Assembly (NCBI GenBank): GCA_009602725.1 | Contig: WELB01000079.1 | Coordinates: 496,482 to 538,929 of the forward strand | Source of the DNA: Spirogloea muscicola | Taxonomy: Eukaryota; Streptophyta; Zygnematophyceae; Spirogloeales; Spirogloeaceae | Reading direction: 5' to 3' | DNA: 42,448 bases | Shown: piece by piece, positions 21,605 through 32,689 of the stretch | Numbering within the stretch: the stretch's first letter is position 1 | Layout: each line of letters begins with the position of its first letter | Notes under the pieces: model-generated | The model's input: only the letters and a program-made list of their open reading frames with translations | Database searches by the model: none | Told to the model about the DNA's origin: nothing | Position numbers and translations under genes: made by a program

Positions 21605-24600
21605 ATGGCAGCCTGGTTGCAGAGTCAATTCCGCAAGGCTGAAGGTGGACTGTCAACCAAGCCCCATACAGTAGAGCCCCTGCAACTTTGGATCTTGTGA
21701 GGCGACTGGTGTACTGTCAAACGACCTATGATGTTCATCTGCTCTCTGTGTTAGATGGATGGACTGCATCTGCTGAGAGTACAGACTTCTTAAGAACGCA
21801 TCACACTTGTGCGGTTTCCATCTTCAAAGTTAGGTTCGTGGTGAATGGCAAGCAAGCTCTTGCTACCTTCTCTTCAGATTATGTATTGTACTCACTGATG
21901 CAGAGCTACTAGAAGTTGTCGACCGTACGGCAAAGAATGCTGTCATCAGAGAGCGTGAAAGCTCAGGTATGACCATACCCTCAGTGTATCTTTATGCTGC
22001 TCACAAAGGCACGCATAGGTGTATCATCATGAAGTATTGGTGCGTGAGTGCCGTGTATGTCAAGGTTCTACAGTAGTAGAACGCCAGCAGCAATGATCAC
22101 GTACTCTGGAAGTTGCAACCCCCTTGTTGGCAGACTCTCGTGTCAATGTGAATGTCCCTCGTCTGATTCCTACTGTATCGACTGTGCTTTCAGGGCAAGA
22201 TGGGAGTGATTTGAAAACAGGGAGCAGTCCTCTTGCTGCTGGCAAGGTGGACATTGACCATTAGTGGTAGTGGATTGTTGTTTCTGCTGCACATGAATTG
22301 GTCGTACATTGCTGATCGTGAGCTGGAGGGGTGGTTCTCATGCTGGACAAAGCCTGGGACTCGTCTGTACGTTAGAATTCCACTCATTGTGTACCAGGGG
22401 ATCTAAGCAGGCCATAAGTAATCTGCAGGTGCTAACCCGTACTCCAGACAATGTACTGTCCAAGCGACTTGGAGCCAGCAGAAGCAGCTCCTATACGGAC
22501 CTGGAAGCTTCAAGTCTTGCTCAAGCGAAGGCTAAAGTTGAGACAGACAGTTCTGAAGGAGGATTGCTCAGTCAGGAGGATGATGGATCAGCCGCTGGGC
22601 CTATTGTCCCAGGTGAAGAAATCGAGGAGGGTACATGCACTGACAAACAAGTTGTAGCTAGCAATGAAGGCTCTGAATCCCTTTCAACTTTGCCAGAATC
22701 AGACATCTTCAGAAAGGAGGGCGTGGATGTAGGACCTCAGGAAGCAGAGGTTGGTGCTATCCATGAAGCAGAGTCATTTATCCATCACAGGGTGGAATCA
22801 AGTACATTGGAGCAGACGGACTCTCCCCTGCCAAAGCTCCCAGAAGTTGGGGAATCTGGAGATGAAACTGCTGGGGATGTCAGTAGCAGGTATCCGGAGG
22901 AGCTTGAGAGGTCCACCCTCTCAATAGACAGCGACACAACCAGGGCCAAAACCTCCGCAGTAGGCCAAGTAAATATGACCTTGAGCAATGGGCACTTAGA
23001 ACCAGCTGACCAGACAATGGATGAACACACAGAAGAAACCTCAGCAGATGAAGGCCATTCCAGAAGTGCTAATATGGAGGTGGATTCAATTGAGGTACTC
23101 AGCCGTGCCTCACCTGCATATGCCAGATATTAGTAGTTCAGAGCTATGCACTTGCTTTGGACCTAGTCACACTTGCTTTGAACCTTAGTCCTAGCAGGTG
23201 CTTATGCACTCTTGGCAGTCGACACAGAGCAGACCATTACCATTGATATTATGACATTAGCTTCACCATGATGGCCTTTCCATCATGGTGAAGCTGGTAG
23301 TTGAGCCTAACTTGACCATCATCAGCAAAATAAGGACACTGGTGCTCACTTCCAAATTGCAATATGTTCTGCTTAATCATCTCTGATAGGCTCAAGTCCT
23401 GTTGAAGATTGCATCATCTGGAGGACAGACGAAGGAAGCAAGACTGGCTAAGGTACAGTACTTCAGAGTGCATGGCAGACACTTCACATGCCTTGCTTGT
23501 GGAGGTTCCATTGTTGTCCTGCTCCAATTGTGACCCTGATTGAAGTCTGACTTTGTAACATGTTCTTACTCTTTGGTCTCATCAGATTGACCCTGCTTTT
23601 TGTGGTGCAGGTGTGTGCCAATCTTTCTGCTCGACTTCATGAGTACAAAGCAGAAAATGTGCAGCTAGAGGAGCTTCTGCTCATTGAGGTAGGCCCCAGC
23701 AGATCATACTAGAATATATGTAATATGGGCAGGGCACTTCTGCCGGAGTTCTTGGCAAGTAGAAATGCTTGCAATCAGAACCTCCTCTTCATTGACTAGA
23801 CAACTATGAGTATGCAGTCTGAGCACTTGTAGGTGTAGCTATGTATGATCTCGAGTAAGGCGTCGGTGACCACTTACTGCTATTCGTGATGATCCCTTGC
23901 TGAGCAGCGAGAGGAGAGAGCTTCTGTGGACAAGGTCATTAAGCACTTCGAGCAGCAACTTTCAACGGCTCAGGCAACTGCTGCAAGTATGGAGGCTGAT
24001 CTGGCTGGAGCATTGGCAGTCAAATCCGCGGAAATGGCAGCATTGACCTCGGCCCTGCACGAAAGCAGGCAGCGTGCCAGTGCTGCCGAAGCCAAAGCAA
24101 CTTCTTTGCAAGTGAGCAGCCATCAGGAATTTGCATAGACTATCTGGGGTCTGTAATTTCCCTCGGGCTTTAGTAAGAAGTTGTTCTCTTGCGATAAGTA
24201 TCATTGGGCAACAATGTACTGGCGCTCAAGTACTTGTCTACATGGATTGCAAACGGCGTGTGCAGGCGACAGCAGAGGTTTTGACAAGGACTAGGGATAT
24301 GTCTGAAGCTCGAATCATTCAGGTGCACTTGTACACCATCTGCTAGAGTCTATAATATCTTGGTCCCCACAACCACTCTGTATGCTCGCAGACAAGATAT
24401 TGTGACCTGCTGATGAAGACAAGTCGGATGTGTTAGATGGGCTTTATTAGCACCGTCTGTCATGCAGGCTCTACGAGAGGAGCTCATTTCTGCTGAGCAA
24501 AGAGTTGAAGAAGAAAGGCTCGCTCATGTTGCAACCCGACAGGTACGGTCATCGTGAGTAGATACGTGATTGGGAGGCTTTCACTAGCTATGCGAAAGAG

Positions 24601-27600
24601 CAATTCTGGTCTATGTCTACTCTTGTCCCAAAGCACCAAGCATTACTGAGCTGGTGTGGTGTTATGACACCATTGTCGACCTTAGAGAAGGACAACTACT
24701 TGCTCCTCTGCTAACCAAGCATGCACATCTTTGCACCTTCCTCTCTCTCCTTCCCAGTTTCTCGTTCTTGTATCTTCTCCTTCAGTTGCATGCATATGTG
24801 TGTGCGCTCACTCCCACTCCCTCTCCCTTCCTCCTGCTTTTCGCAGGATGCAGTTGGACGCGAGAACGATCTTGAGCAGCAGCTGACAGAAAATGTTGCT
24901 GCACTGACCAGAATGCAGGTATTGCTGATACTGATTACACATAGTTGGTCACATAAGAGTGGCCGATGCATGGCATAGGTGCCAAGACATCCTGCAAGTA
25001 GTAGGTATTGCAAATTACAGACTGACGGGAGCATCTTTGCCTGAATGTCCTTCATCCCTGAGCCACAGAGGTCTCTGGAGGATCGAGCATCGAAAAATCA
25101 AGACTTGGAGCAGAGGATAACGATGCTGGAGGTGGGCATACTTCTACTGCTGACCATGGGACTCTTGTATCTCTGCACTGGACTTCATAACCTCTCCGTA
25201 CTTCACTGCATATTCGCAGAGCGATTGTGCTGCACTGAATGAAGAACTTCAGAAGGCTGATGCACGCCTGAAAAGGGAGCAGAAGAGACCATCCGAGGAT
25301 GCAGGCAGCTCAATACAGGCAAGCTGCTTCCTCTTGCTCTCGTCAGGCTAGTGGCATTGTCGTGGATGGCATGTGGCATGATTTGAAATGTAATTGTCTT
25401 GGCTAGGAATACATGGAGTTGGAGATGAAGTTCGACTGCAGCTTAGGTTTGACCTGTGCCTTCAGTATTGTACTCAGTGCACGAGGTGGTCTGTGGTGGT
25501 TAAGATCCAACAGTTTCTGCAACCTGCAGGTACAAGCATGGAAAGAAGAGGCTGAACGAGCTCGGCAAGCCCAACGGGAGGCAGAGGGCGCCAATGTTTC
25601 GCTGGCGGTATGCTTGCACAATGGTTCCAAGTTTAGCTTGCATCTCTGTCCAACTTACCTGGCTACAGACCTTTTTTGCAACGCTCACCATGAGAAACTT
25701 TGTAGGCGTACTGCTGTGCTCCTTCCTTGTGTTGTGCCAAGGAAAGCCATGTGGCAAGCGCTTTTACACGATGTCATTTATTACAGTGTAGCTCTTGACA
25801 GGCGGAGGTGCAAAAGTTAAGGGTGGAGTTAGCAGCAAGCAAGCGTGACATTGACAGTGGCTCAGCTCAGGTGGATGCAACCTGCGTCATTCATCTCTTA
25901 ATACGTCCTGACAGGATTGATGGGCATTGCCTGGTACAGCCTAGTCCTGGTTCCAGCTTGCTTATTGTCAGTGGTAGATAAGGTAGCAGCCAACTCATGT
26001 TGCTTGCAGGCTCAAGGAGAACTGGAGAAGAAGTTTCGGGAGTTGACTGAACTCCTTGTAAGTTAGAAAGGACTGGCAGCCTGTCCTCGTGCAACCTGCA
26101 TAGCCAATTATCGAGCACTCAATGACTTGCTTTAGCTTGGCATATTTCATCCAGTTGACTTTGAACTCTTCAGTAGCATTGCCCTACAAGCTGCACAAAC
26201 ATTGCCAGAATTGAGTACTTGTGTGGTTGCTGATTGAGTTGCATTGCAAATTCTACCTGCAGTACTTCAAACAGACACAACTTGAAGCCATGTCCAGTGA
26301 GCGTCAAGCTGCAATATTGCAGCTTGAAAGAGAAACCAAGCGTTTTCGGGAGGCCAAGGCAAGTTGTTGAAATCACTACCTTGGTGTTGAAAATCCGTTT
26401 GATCTTCACTGCTGATCTATCCTGCATAATGATCCCTCAGCTGCCACAGTAGGTTGGCGAGAGTGACTTCAACAGTAAGTAAACTTAGTATCTTGTCGCC
26501 CACATCTACATTGAGTGACCGTGCACCTCACACAAGCCACGATTGTCCTGGATTTCTCAGGCTCAAGCTGAACGTGAGCAATTTGTAAACAGATCTGGGC
26601 ATGCGACAGACGATGAGGAGCAGGGTCTCAGATCCTTGTATGCCTTGCTTCCTGCAAATACTGGCCTCACTACAAGATGCAGATGCAGACACTTGAATAT
26701 TGTCTTGCTTTGCTTAATTTGGAGTTTTCAAGGAGAAAAGGTAATATTTGGCTGTTCAGAAAGAAGCAGTCCATGTCTCCTATTTCTCCTCATAAAAATT
26801 GACTGTTGGAGTCTTTGCCGGCAGGACTTTGGGCCCTAAGTTGCACCAGCGCAAGAGCATAGTTGGCCCCAGCCTCCGGGTAAGTATTGAGAGATTGTGG
26901 TGTATCATAATGGAGGCAGATGCAGGAAACTTGTGATCCACTTGCATGTTAGGTCCAAGACTGGCAAGCTGCTTAGCAACTTCATGCGTCTTCATCATAA
27001 TCTCCTCACCATTCTTACAGTTGTTTTTACACCTAAAGCCATTACCAAACAACATCTAGTTGAGATTGATGTAATGGATTCCTGCAGAGTGCTGTCAAGC
27101 TCCTTGACAGGGGTACTGTGCAAGCTGGCAAGTTTTTGTGGAGACGACCAGTGGCACGGATTGTTGTCTTCTTCTACCTTGTAAGATTCTTCTGCAACCA
27201 CTTGTGAGGCTTTTTGACAGTCAGATGTGTTGGCCGTCATGACAATCGCAAGTTGCCCTGATGTTTTGTAACGACCTAGATGCACTACATGTTGCTGGTG
27301 GACTTCTAAGATGTGTCGATATTCTGCCTGTGTCAGTGATGCATTCTGCCGTTGGCGTTGTGTAGGTCTTTGTTCATCTATTCCTCTTATACCTGCTTGG
27401 TCGGTTACAGGTGAGCTTCTGCTGTTGTGAGACTCAAGAATGTACAAGTCTGCAATTGCCACTATGTTCTTGTCTAGGTCATTGTCTTAAGCAGTGCGTT
27501 TTGATTGTTATACGTTGTCGTCACTCTCAAAGCCTTCTGTCTCTATCACGATTGAGTTGCAGTTTTGACTTTTCCTTTCTCCAGCTCTGGAACCATGTAG

Positions 27601-27822
27601 ATGTACGTAAAGCATGTCTAAAAAGTTCCAGTGCTTCTGATATGTTCCAGAATCATGGGCTTGCATGTTGAGTGAGGTCAGCAGATGCTCTAGTGATAGT
27701 TGCACAAGTGGATGTCATTGCTGCAGGACTTGGCGGAGACATTGGAGGGCGCTGTTGCCTCCAAAGCAGGGAGCCTTGCTAATAGCAAGGACTTGTTCCC
27801 TGGCATGACAAGGCAACCCTAA
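21605..27822 (+). CDS. GC1: Golgin-84 homologue (plant golgin candidate 1/2), 21 exons, 729 residues
   Basis: C-terminally anchored Golgi tether; golgin-84 captures intra-Golgi vesicles. Exons: 21605-21644, 21904-21966, 22194-22246, 22429-23094, 23390-23452, 23611-23688, 23908-24111, 24266-24322, 24468-24542, 24847-24918, 25069-25131, 25220-25318, 25530-25607, 25802-25870, 26010-26057, 26263-26358, 26561-26637, 26825-26879, 27088-27180, 27366-27410, 27727-27822. The sum is divisible by three. The start MAAWLQSQFRKAEELLEVVD is the family N-terminal motif. Residues 53-274 are acidic and low-complexity in one large exon. Residues 275-608 are coiled coil (for example QAWKEEAERARQAQREAE, ELEKKFRELTELL). 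Near the end come SAVKLLDRGTVQAGKFLWRR, a transmembrane segment at about 674-695 (RIVVFFYLVFVHLFLLYLLG) and a short lumenal tail. Introns 12 and 16 use GC donors. Exon 17 to 18 is the least conserved junction. Confidence 0.93.
23259..23295. repeat. Perfect 16-bp hairpin in golgin-84 intron 4
   Basis: Arms 23259-23274 and 23280-23295 (AGCTTCACCATGATGG and its exact complement) are separated by five bases. It lies within the 295-base intron between exons 4 and 5. Confidence 0.9.
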
Positions 27823-28592
27823 CTGTGCCTTATGAATGAGCTGCATGAGGTTTGCATGCAATGATCACAAAGTTCAATACGTGATTCTCCCGCAAGCTCA
27901 TGAACGAAGCAGTATTGTGCACAGGACTTACTGCACAGGTGTACATTGGGAAAAGTGTCTTGGAGTGACCTGTCTGGCTGGCTGAAGCTCAGAGCAACTC
28001 AATGCATCGGCACTAAGCTGTCATAAGGCGACTGGGCACCCATATGCAGGTCCCAGCCATTGCCATATGCTCCACATGCACAGCAAGCTCTTTAGACCAC
28101 CTGCCATGTCAATGCACCTACGCTCTGTGTGTCGCAGTCTCCCCTCGACATTGAGGGGCAGATAGTAGATGAGTACGACATCTAGTGAGAGATAGCTGCC
28201 ATCTTGCACAAGGGGAGGGGGCTTATGACGGCTTCATGACTTTTCACCACGTGAGCTGCTAAAGGGCTGCAGTGCCTTGCGGCTCCCCTCTCGATTCGTG
28301 TGAGTGCAAGATCAGATCAAGCAACAGCACCAGCCTGCTAGTCAACTTTTATCAGTACAATGCCCATGCCATGCCCAAACAAGGTCTTCTGCTCCTTTAT
28401 ATCTAAAGGCTCAAAAGAACAAATCGTTGACATGAGGGAGAAAACCTCTGGCAACTACTCCAACAAGCTGCACAACCACCTGACAAAGGCGTATAAGCTT
28501 CACTTGAAGAGCCAAATGCTCCAAGCTTCTGGGTGCCCCAAGACCTTGCCGCTGCCACCGGATGGGTGACTCTGAATGCGGGCTGGCTTCCC
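27823..28592. other. Convergent intergenic region
   Basis: Lies between the tail-to-tail golgin-84 and GRXS15-like genes and should contain both 3' UTRs. No exon, repeat or RNA gene was recognised. Confidence 0.5.
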
Positions 28593-30186
28593 TCACTGCT
28601 TGCTTAACTTCAACTCCTGTAGCTTCTTTTCCAGCTCGCCACTCTGCATATGAACCGAGAGAGTATCAAGTGCCACATTGATGCAGGCACAAGAGTTCAC
28701 TATGACCTTAGCAGTCCTCTCTACCAGCACGCATGCCAGTGTTGCAGAGGTAACCTCTGGTCAATGGTCGATCAGGACTATGTTTCCCAACAAAGTGAAG
28801 CTCTGAGCGGCGCAGTGCGCTGGCAGGAGAGCCATACCCTGTGCAAGCTCATCAGGATGTCGCTACCTCCCACAAACTCGCCATTGATGTAAACCTGAGG
28901 AACCGTTGGCCATTGACTGTCCACAGGAGGCACCTCAATACAGCTAGCTGAGCAGTTGCACCCTTGAGGCCTAAGGATAGCGCTACTCAAGCACCCGCGC
29001 CTCAGCTACCTGTGCTTAAGGGGCAGCACAATGCAAGATGCAACATGGTGATAATTACTGCTCAACAAATGAGCAGAATGGGATGAAGCGTCGTGAAGCT
29101 GTCAAGTTAGCGCCTCACCGCACCTGTAAGTCTTGATCCCTTGCCTGAGTTCATCATCCTCAAGAACATTCCTCGACTTGTAATCAACTCCTGCCCGAAC
29201 ATAGAGAGCATAGACACGGCTAGTGATTACACAGGAGTAAGGCAGATGTTTCTCACAAGTGTTTACAGCTGAGCACGACCAGGTGGGCGATCGTGCCTGT
29301 GAAGGATCAGGCCGGTCAACAGCCAACACGCACCGTATACGTCAAGGAGCTGTACTACCATGGCGGAGAAGCCGCACTGGGGGGCGTCAGGCACGCCCTT
29401 CATGAACACCATAACTGGGTTTTCCTTAATGTCCTGAGAGTGGCAGCCGGACAGTGTGGCCCGCAAAATCACTTGCAACGATTCAGGAAGACATGCAGAG
29501 CCAGCCTCAAGGGAGCTCCACAACATGAGCACAATCCTGTCACTGCGTAGACCTAGAGCCAGTACTCGAGCTATGATGCTGGCAAGCCTGCAGCCTTTGT
29601 GAGCTGCAGATGCGAGGTAGCATCTGTCTGTGGGGCTTGCATAGCGCTGCCCGCGAGTAACGGCCAGTCTTGGAGCTTCATGCGCAGCTCTCCACTGCGA
29701 GCAGTGGCGGGCACCACCACCTTCCCACCCCTCCGTGCCATTGCAGCCATTTGCCAGAGAGGCCTGGCCTGTGGCCAGGTCGCCGAGCAAATGGAGGCGC
29801 AGTGGCGGCGAAGAGCCCCACCTTCTCGATGTGCTCGTGGACGGGCGGCGCGTCCGCGGCGTCCCGCACCCGCGGCTTGAAGTCGTCGTGCGTCTCCTCG
29901 TCCTCCACCTTGAGCGCCAGCCCCCGGCGGGCCCCCGCTGCACCTGCCCTTGCGGCCAAGTGGGCAGCCGGCAGAGGGGGTGCGTCCAGGTCAGCACCTG
30001 CTGTGACGTGCGGAAAACCCACTGAGGCAGCTGCGGCCGATGCCCTCGGAAATGATCCCACCGAGGCCGTGAGCCCCTTGCACACCAGCGCACACCTTGG
30101 GGGCTGGCGGCGACGACGGCGGCGGCCCGCCGAGCCATCTCTCGGCGCAGCCCCCCGGCCGCCGCCCGCAGCGAGCAGGCCAGCAT
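28593..30186 (-). CDS. GRXS15: Mitochondrial monothiol glutaredoxin (GRXS15 type), 6 exons, 187 residues
   Basis: CGFS glutaredoxin that carries or transfers [2Fe-2S] clusters with glutathione, in mitochondria for this type. Exons in transcript order: 30186-30096, 29997-29822, 29433-29334, 29190-29124, 28916-28838, 28643-28593. All phases agree. The N-terminus is rich in Arg and Ala and lacks acids for most of its length, consistent with an import presequence, followed by a THDDFKP segment typical of GRXS15. Family motifs: MKGVP with Lys near residue 101, CGFS with Cys near 109, WPTVPQVYI with WP near 147-148, and GGSD near 161-164. The C-terminus is [11 protein letters not shown] then SKQ. 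I chose the Met at 30186. A second in-frame Met at 30138 would shorten the presequence by 16 residues. The first intron was placed because it joins the frame of the presequence to that of the conserved domain. The 5' part is very GC-rich. Confidence 0.93.
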
Positions 30187-30295
30187 CGTCGCGACGAGGC
30201 CCGCCCGCTGGCCACTCGGCCCGGCTACGCCCGCCCTGCTGCCGGCGCAGCCGCTGCTTGCAGCCGCCGCCGGCGCGGCGCCCCGCCAAGGCCTC

Positions 30296-30330
30296 GACGT
30301 CGGCGTCGGCGTCGACGTCGGCGTCGGCTA
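30296..30330. repeat. GTCGGC-type short tandem repeat
   Basis: Imperfect run of GTCGGC/GTCGAC hexamers just upstream of the GRXS15-like start. On the minus strand it would lie in the promoter or 5' UTR. Confidence 0.8.
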
Positions 30331-30369
30331 GCGACGATAGTGGAATGGAAGGAGTCAGAACGAGGGCTC

Positions 30370-30790
30370 GAGTGTGTTCGCCGACGTAGTCGGGCGCCTG
30401 GGTTAGGGCATTCTAGCGTCCCGCTAGCCATCGTTGCACGCTATAGAATGCGGCTATCATTGAGTCTGCAGCGCTCCCAGGCACTTGCGATACACCACCG
30501 TGCTGGGCGTACATCAGCCCAGGCTAATGGCTTCCGTGGTGGTGGTTGGCTCCTCAGCTTAGCTTGTCAGATATGCATGTGCTCACTCGGGGATATTAGT
30601 GTCCCCCTTAGCTAGCTCATTACCCCGTAACAGGACTTTTGTAAGGCTAGAATTGGCCTCCCCATCAATGTCATGCGCACCGAGCGCCTTCTCTCTTTTG
30701 TCGAGATTCCAAATACCAGCTGACCCAGCTGACCCTGCTGACTGTGCTTGCCGTCGTACTTGGCCACTCAGGCCCTCCGTTTCTTAAAGA
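30370..30790 (+). mobile_element. LINE 3' end, subfamily 2
   Basis: Encodes VARYRMRLSLSLQRSQALA, IHHRAGRTSAQANGFRGGG and SDMHVLTRGY, stop at 30597-30599. A frame change separates the penultimate block from the tail. The 90 bases after the stop match 15863-15955. The copy reaches to within about 200 bases of the GRXS15-like start codon. Confidence 0.75.
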
Positions 30791-30859
30791 ACACCGTCAT
30801 GAACACCTGTATGCATCTGGCTGGCCTCTTACAGCCGCTCTTTTAATATCGGCAGCCAC

Positions 30860-31300
30860 ATTCACTTCTCAATACAGACGCCGTTTCCGGCTGAGCCACG
30901 GGCCTGCAGCGGTTTGACCATGATCCAAGGTTGGGATCACGATCAGTCGAGCTGCGAGCGGCCGCGACGTACCCCGGCACAGAGCGCAACATAGGCAGCG
31001 CCTTGCTGCCGGCCGGCGTGGTCCTCACATACAGGCAAGAGGCGGAGCGACTCGCTTCCGATGACGCCCTCTACTGGAAGAGTCTGTCGCTTTCTGACGA
31101 CCCTTTTCCGCCCTCCTATAATTCTGGTCTGCACTTGCTCACTGAAGGGTATTAAGCGCCCACTCTCAGAAGTCCCGGAGAATGTTATAGTATTTTAGCG
31201 CATTCCGCCGGCCCTTTCAGACCTTGTAGAGTCCTCAGGGCTGGTCTCTCACAGCCAATGCCTTCCATTGGAAGAGCTGTTTTCACTTTCCAGATGGTCA
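30860..31300 (+). mobile_element. LINE C-terminal tail and 3' UTR
   Basis: An open frame ends SGLHLLTEGY with stop at 31153-31155. The 3' UTR follows (GGCCCTTTCAGACCTTGTAG, then CTCTCACAGCCAATGCC and CATTGGAAGAGC). The coding part upstream is too diverged to align further. Confidence 0.65.
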
Positions 31301-31640
31301 TCGCTACTGGAAATTTGTTTCTTTCTGAACACCCTCTGTATGCACCCAGCTTGCCGAGTAATGCGACCGGAAGAATGATGCCCAGAAGATATTTTTCTTA
31401 CATTGGATCGAGTTTGATAAGGAGAAGTTCCTTTCACCTGAAATCCACGTAAATCGTGGAGTTCATAGTGAGATATTATCTCATGTAATTTGCTGTTATC
31501 TGTATGTACTTAAATAAAAACACTGATCATGCAGAAGGCTAAGGAATCGCAGAGAGTGGGGCTACAATGGGGCTACAGTTGGAGCACAGCAGTGAAAGCC
31601 TATGGCCTTGCTTTTACGATTGCAACTGCTGACTGTATTC
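31301..31640. other. Unassigned AT-richer stretch
   Basis: Contains an AATAAA at about 31513 and no recognised gene or repeat. Confidence 0.35.
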
Positions 31641-31679
31641 AACTGATCGTTCAACCTCAGTGGTCTTTGCGGGTTCCGG

Positions 31680-31886
31680 CTTCCTGTGGACCGTTTACAT
31701 TTTTTTGTGGGCTGGCTAGTTACAGCCCTAGACCCTTTGAAAGAGCGGTTTCTGATGGTCCCAGGCTCACGCAGTGCACTTGCGGGCAGAGGCCGCGCTA
31801 TGGATGCTGCTTCTGAGTCTTGTTGGGTTGCCTCTTTTCCAGCTGCACGTTACTCTGACATGCGGCTGCTGGCTCGGGGTCACTAA
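31680..31886 (+). mobile_element. LINE tail, with its TAA stop used as a transposon target
   Basis: A 3' UTR-like block (TGTGGACCGTTTAC..GGGCTGG) is followed by coding for ALAGRGRAMDAASES, then ASFPAARYSDMRLLARGH and TAA at 31884-31886. The DNA transposon starts at the next base, and TAA is repeated on its far side. Confidence 0.75.
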
Positions 31887-32342
31887 GGGCCACTTCACAC
31901 CGGGAGCAAGCGCGGCCAGATTAACTGGTGGCTGGGAGAGGCCAGCCCACCGGGTCGGTCGGTCGCGCCGAGGGGTACGTGTCGCGCGATTAATTGTATG
32001 AACAGGCTCACAACCTTGCGCGCCACGGCCGCGGACTCCTGCCACGGAGGCGCCATATCGGACGCTGACTAGGACGCCTGGTGCCCCCATTAAGGAAGAA
32101 ATTGGCGCCGTTTGCACATTTGGCGCTGACTAGGACGCCTAAAGCGTCCGTTGCGGAGGTAACGGCGCCGTGTGCCACGAGGATGGTCGACTGGGCCCCC
32201 TTCCGAGGAGGGCCGGGGAAACGACCACCCCCCCCTTTCCCGTTCCGCACGTGCAGGCGGCCTCGGCCTCCGCGGCGGCTACAACTCCCTTGACCCGGCG
32301 GTCAGCACGATCGTGACCGACCGACCCGGTGTGAAGTGGCCC
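31887..32342. mobile_element. Non-autonomous DNA transposon, PIF/Harbinger-like, copy 1
   Basis: Terminal inverted repeats of 28 bases: GGGCCACTTCACACCGGG at 31887-31904, continued at 31955-31964 after a later insertion, and the exact complement at 32315-32342. It is flanked by TAA at 31884-31886 and 32343-32345. A three-base TAA duplication is characteristic of PIF/Harbinger. The interior shares CGTGTCGCGCG and ATCGGACGCTGACTAGGACG with copy 2. One internal unit of about 60 bases (GCTGACTAGGACGCCT...GCGCCGT) is present twice. No transposase frame is present. Confidence 0.85.
31905..31949 (-). mobile_element. 45-base LINE 3' end nested in the transposon terminal repeat
   Basis: The 45 bases match the 3' terminus of the LINE 3' UTR in reverse orientation (AGCAAGCGCGGCCAGATTAA then GGCCAGCCCA). 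They interrupt the left terminal repeat of the transposon and are flanked by CCGGG at 31900-31904 and 31950-31954. Confidence 0.8.
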
Positions 32343-32370
32343 TAAGCTCCGATTCGCTGTAGTCTCTTGC

Positions 32371-32420
32371 ACAGAGCAAGCGCGGCCAGATTAACTCGTG
32401 GCTGGGAGAGACCAGCCACC
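32371..32420 (-). mobile_element. LINE 3' terminus fragment
   Basis: About 48 bases matching the same LINE 3' terminus with three differences. Nothing else of the element is present. Confidence 0.7.
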
Positions 32421-32437
32421 ATGCACCACCCTCTTGC

Positions 32438-32655
32438 ATATTTAGCAAGCGCGGCCAGTTTAACTGGTGGCTGGGAGAGGCCAGCCCAAAAGAATGGACA
32501 AGGTCTGAAGGAGTCGGAGTGCTAAGGACTGAGACAGCAGTTAGCGAACTGTCAGTAACCTCTCGTCAGTAGATGCAAATCTGAGTAGCTAGCAGGCGGA
32601 AAGACGTCGCCCTGACGGAAGCGGGAGGCCGCCGCCAGAGCGCGGCCTGCGCGCA
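32438..32655 (-). mobile_element. 5'-truncated LINE with complete 3' UTR
   Basis: On the minus strand it encodes RAGRALAAASRFRQGDVFP then ASYSDLHLLTRGY, stop at 32554-32552. The 3' UTR follows to the terminus at 32438 in order: CTCCTTCAGACCTTGTCC, ATTCTTTTGGGCTGG, CCACCAGTTAAACTGGCC, GCGCTTGCT. This is the clearest copy for defining the UTR and the 3' end. Confidence 0.85.
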
Positions 32656-32689
32656 AGTGGATCTTGCATAGCTGTGGTTTTTGGCGCCG

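Noticed and set aside
25413-25630. EYMELEMKF-like stretch at about 25408, resembling the golgin-84 EHMELEKRYREL motif
   Set aside because: No acceptor/donor pair keeps phase, and the true counterpart (ELEKKFRELTELL) is the exon at 26010-26057.
29678-30289. 203-codon minus-strand open frame covering the GRXS15 first exon and intron
   Set aside because: It begins at TTG and reads through an intron. Splicing from the Met at 30186 joins two frames in correct phase and explains the conserved domain.
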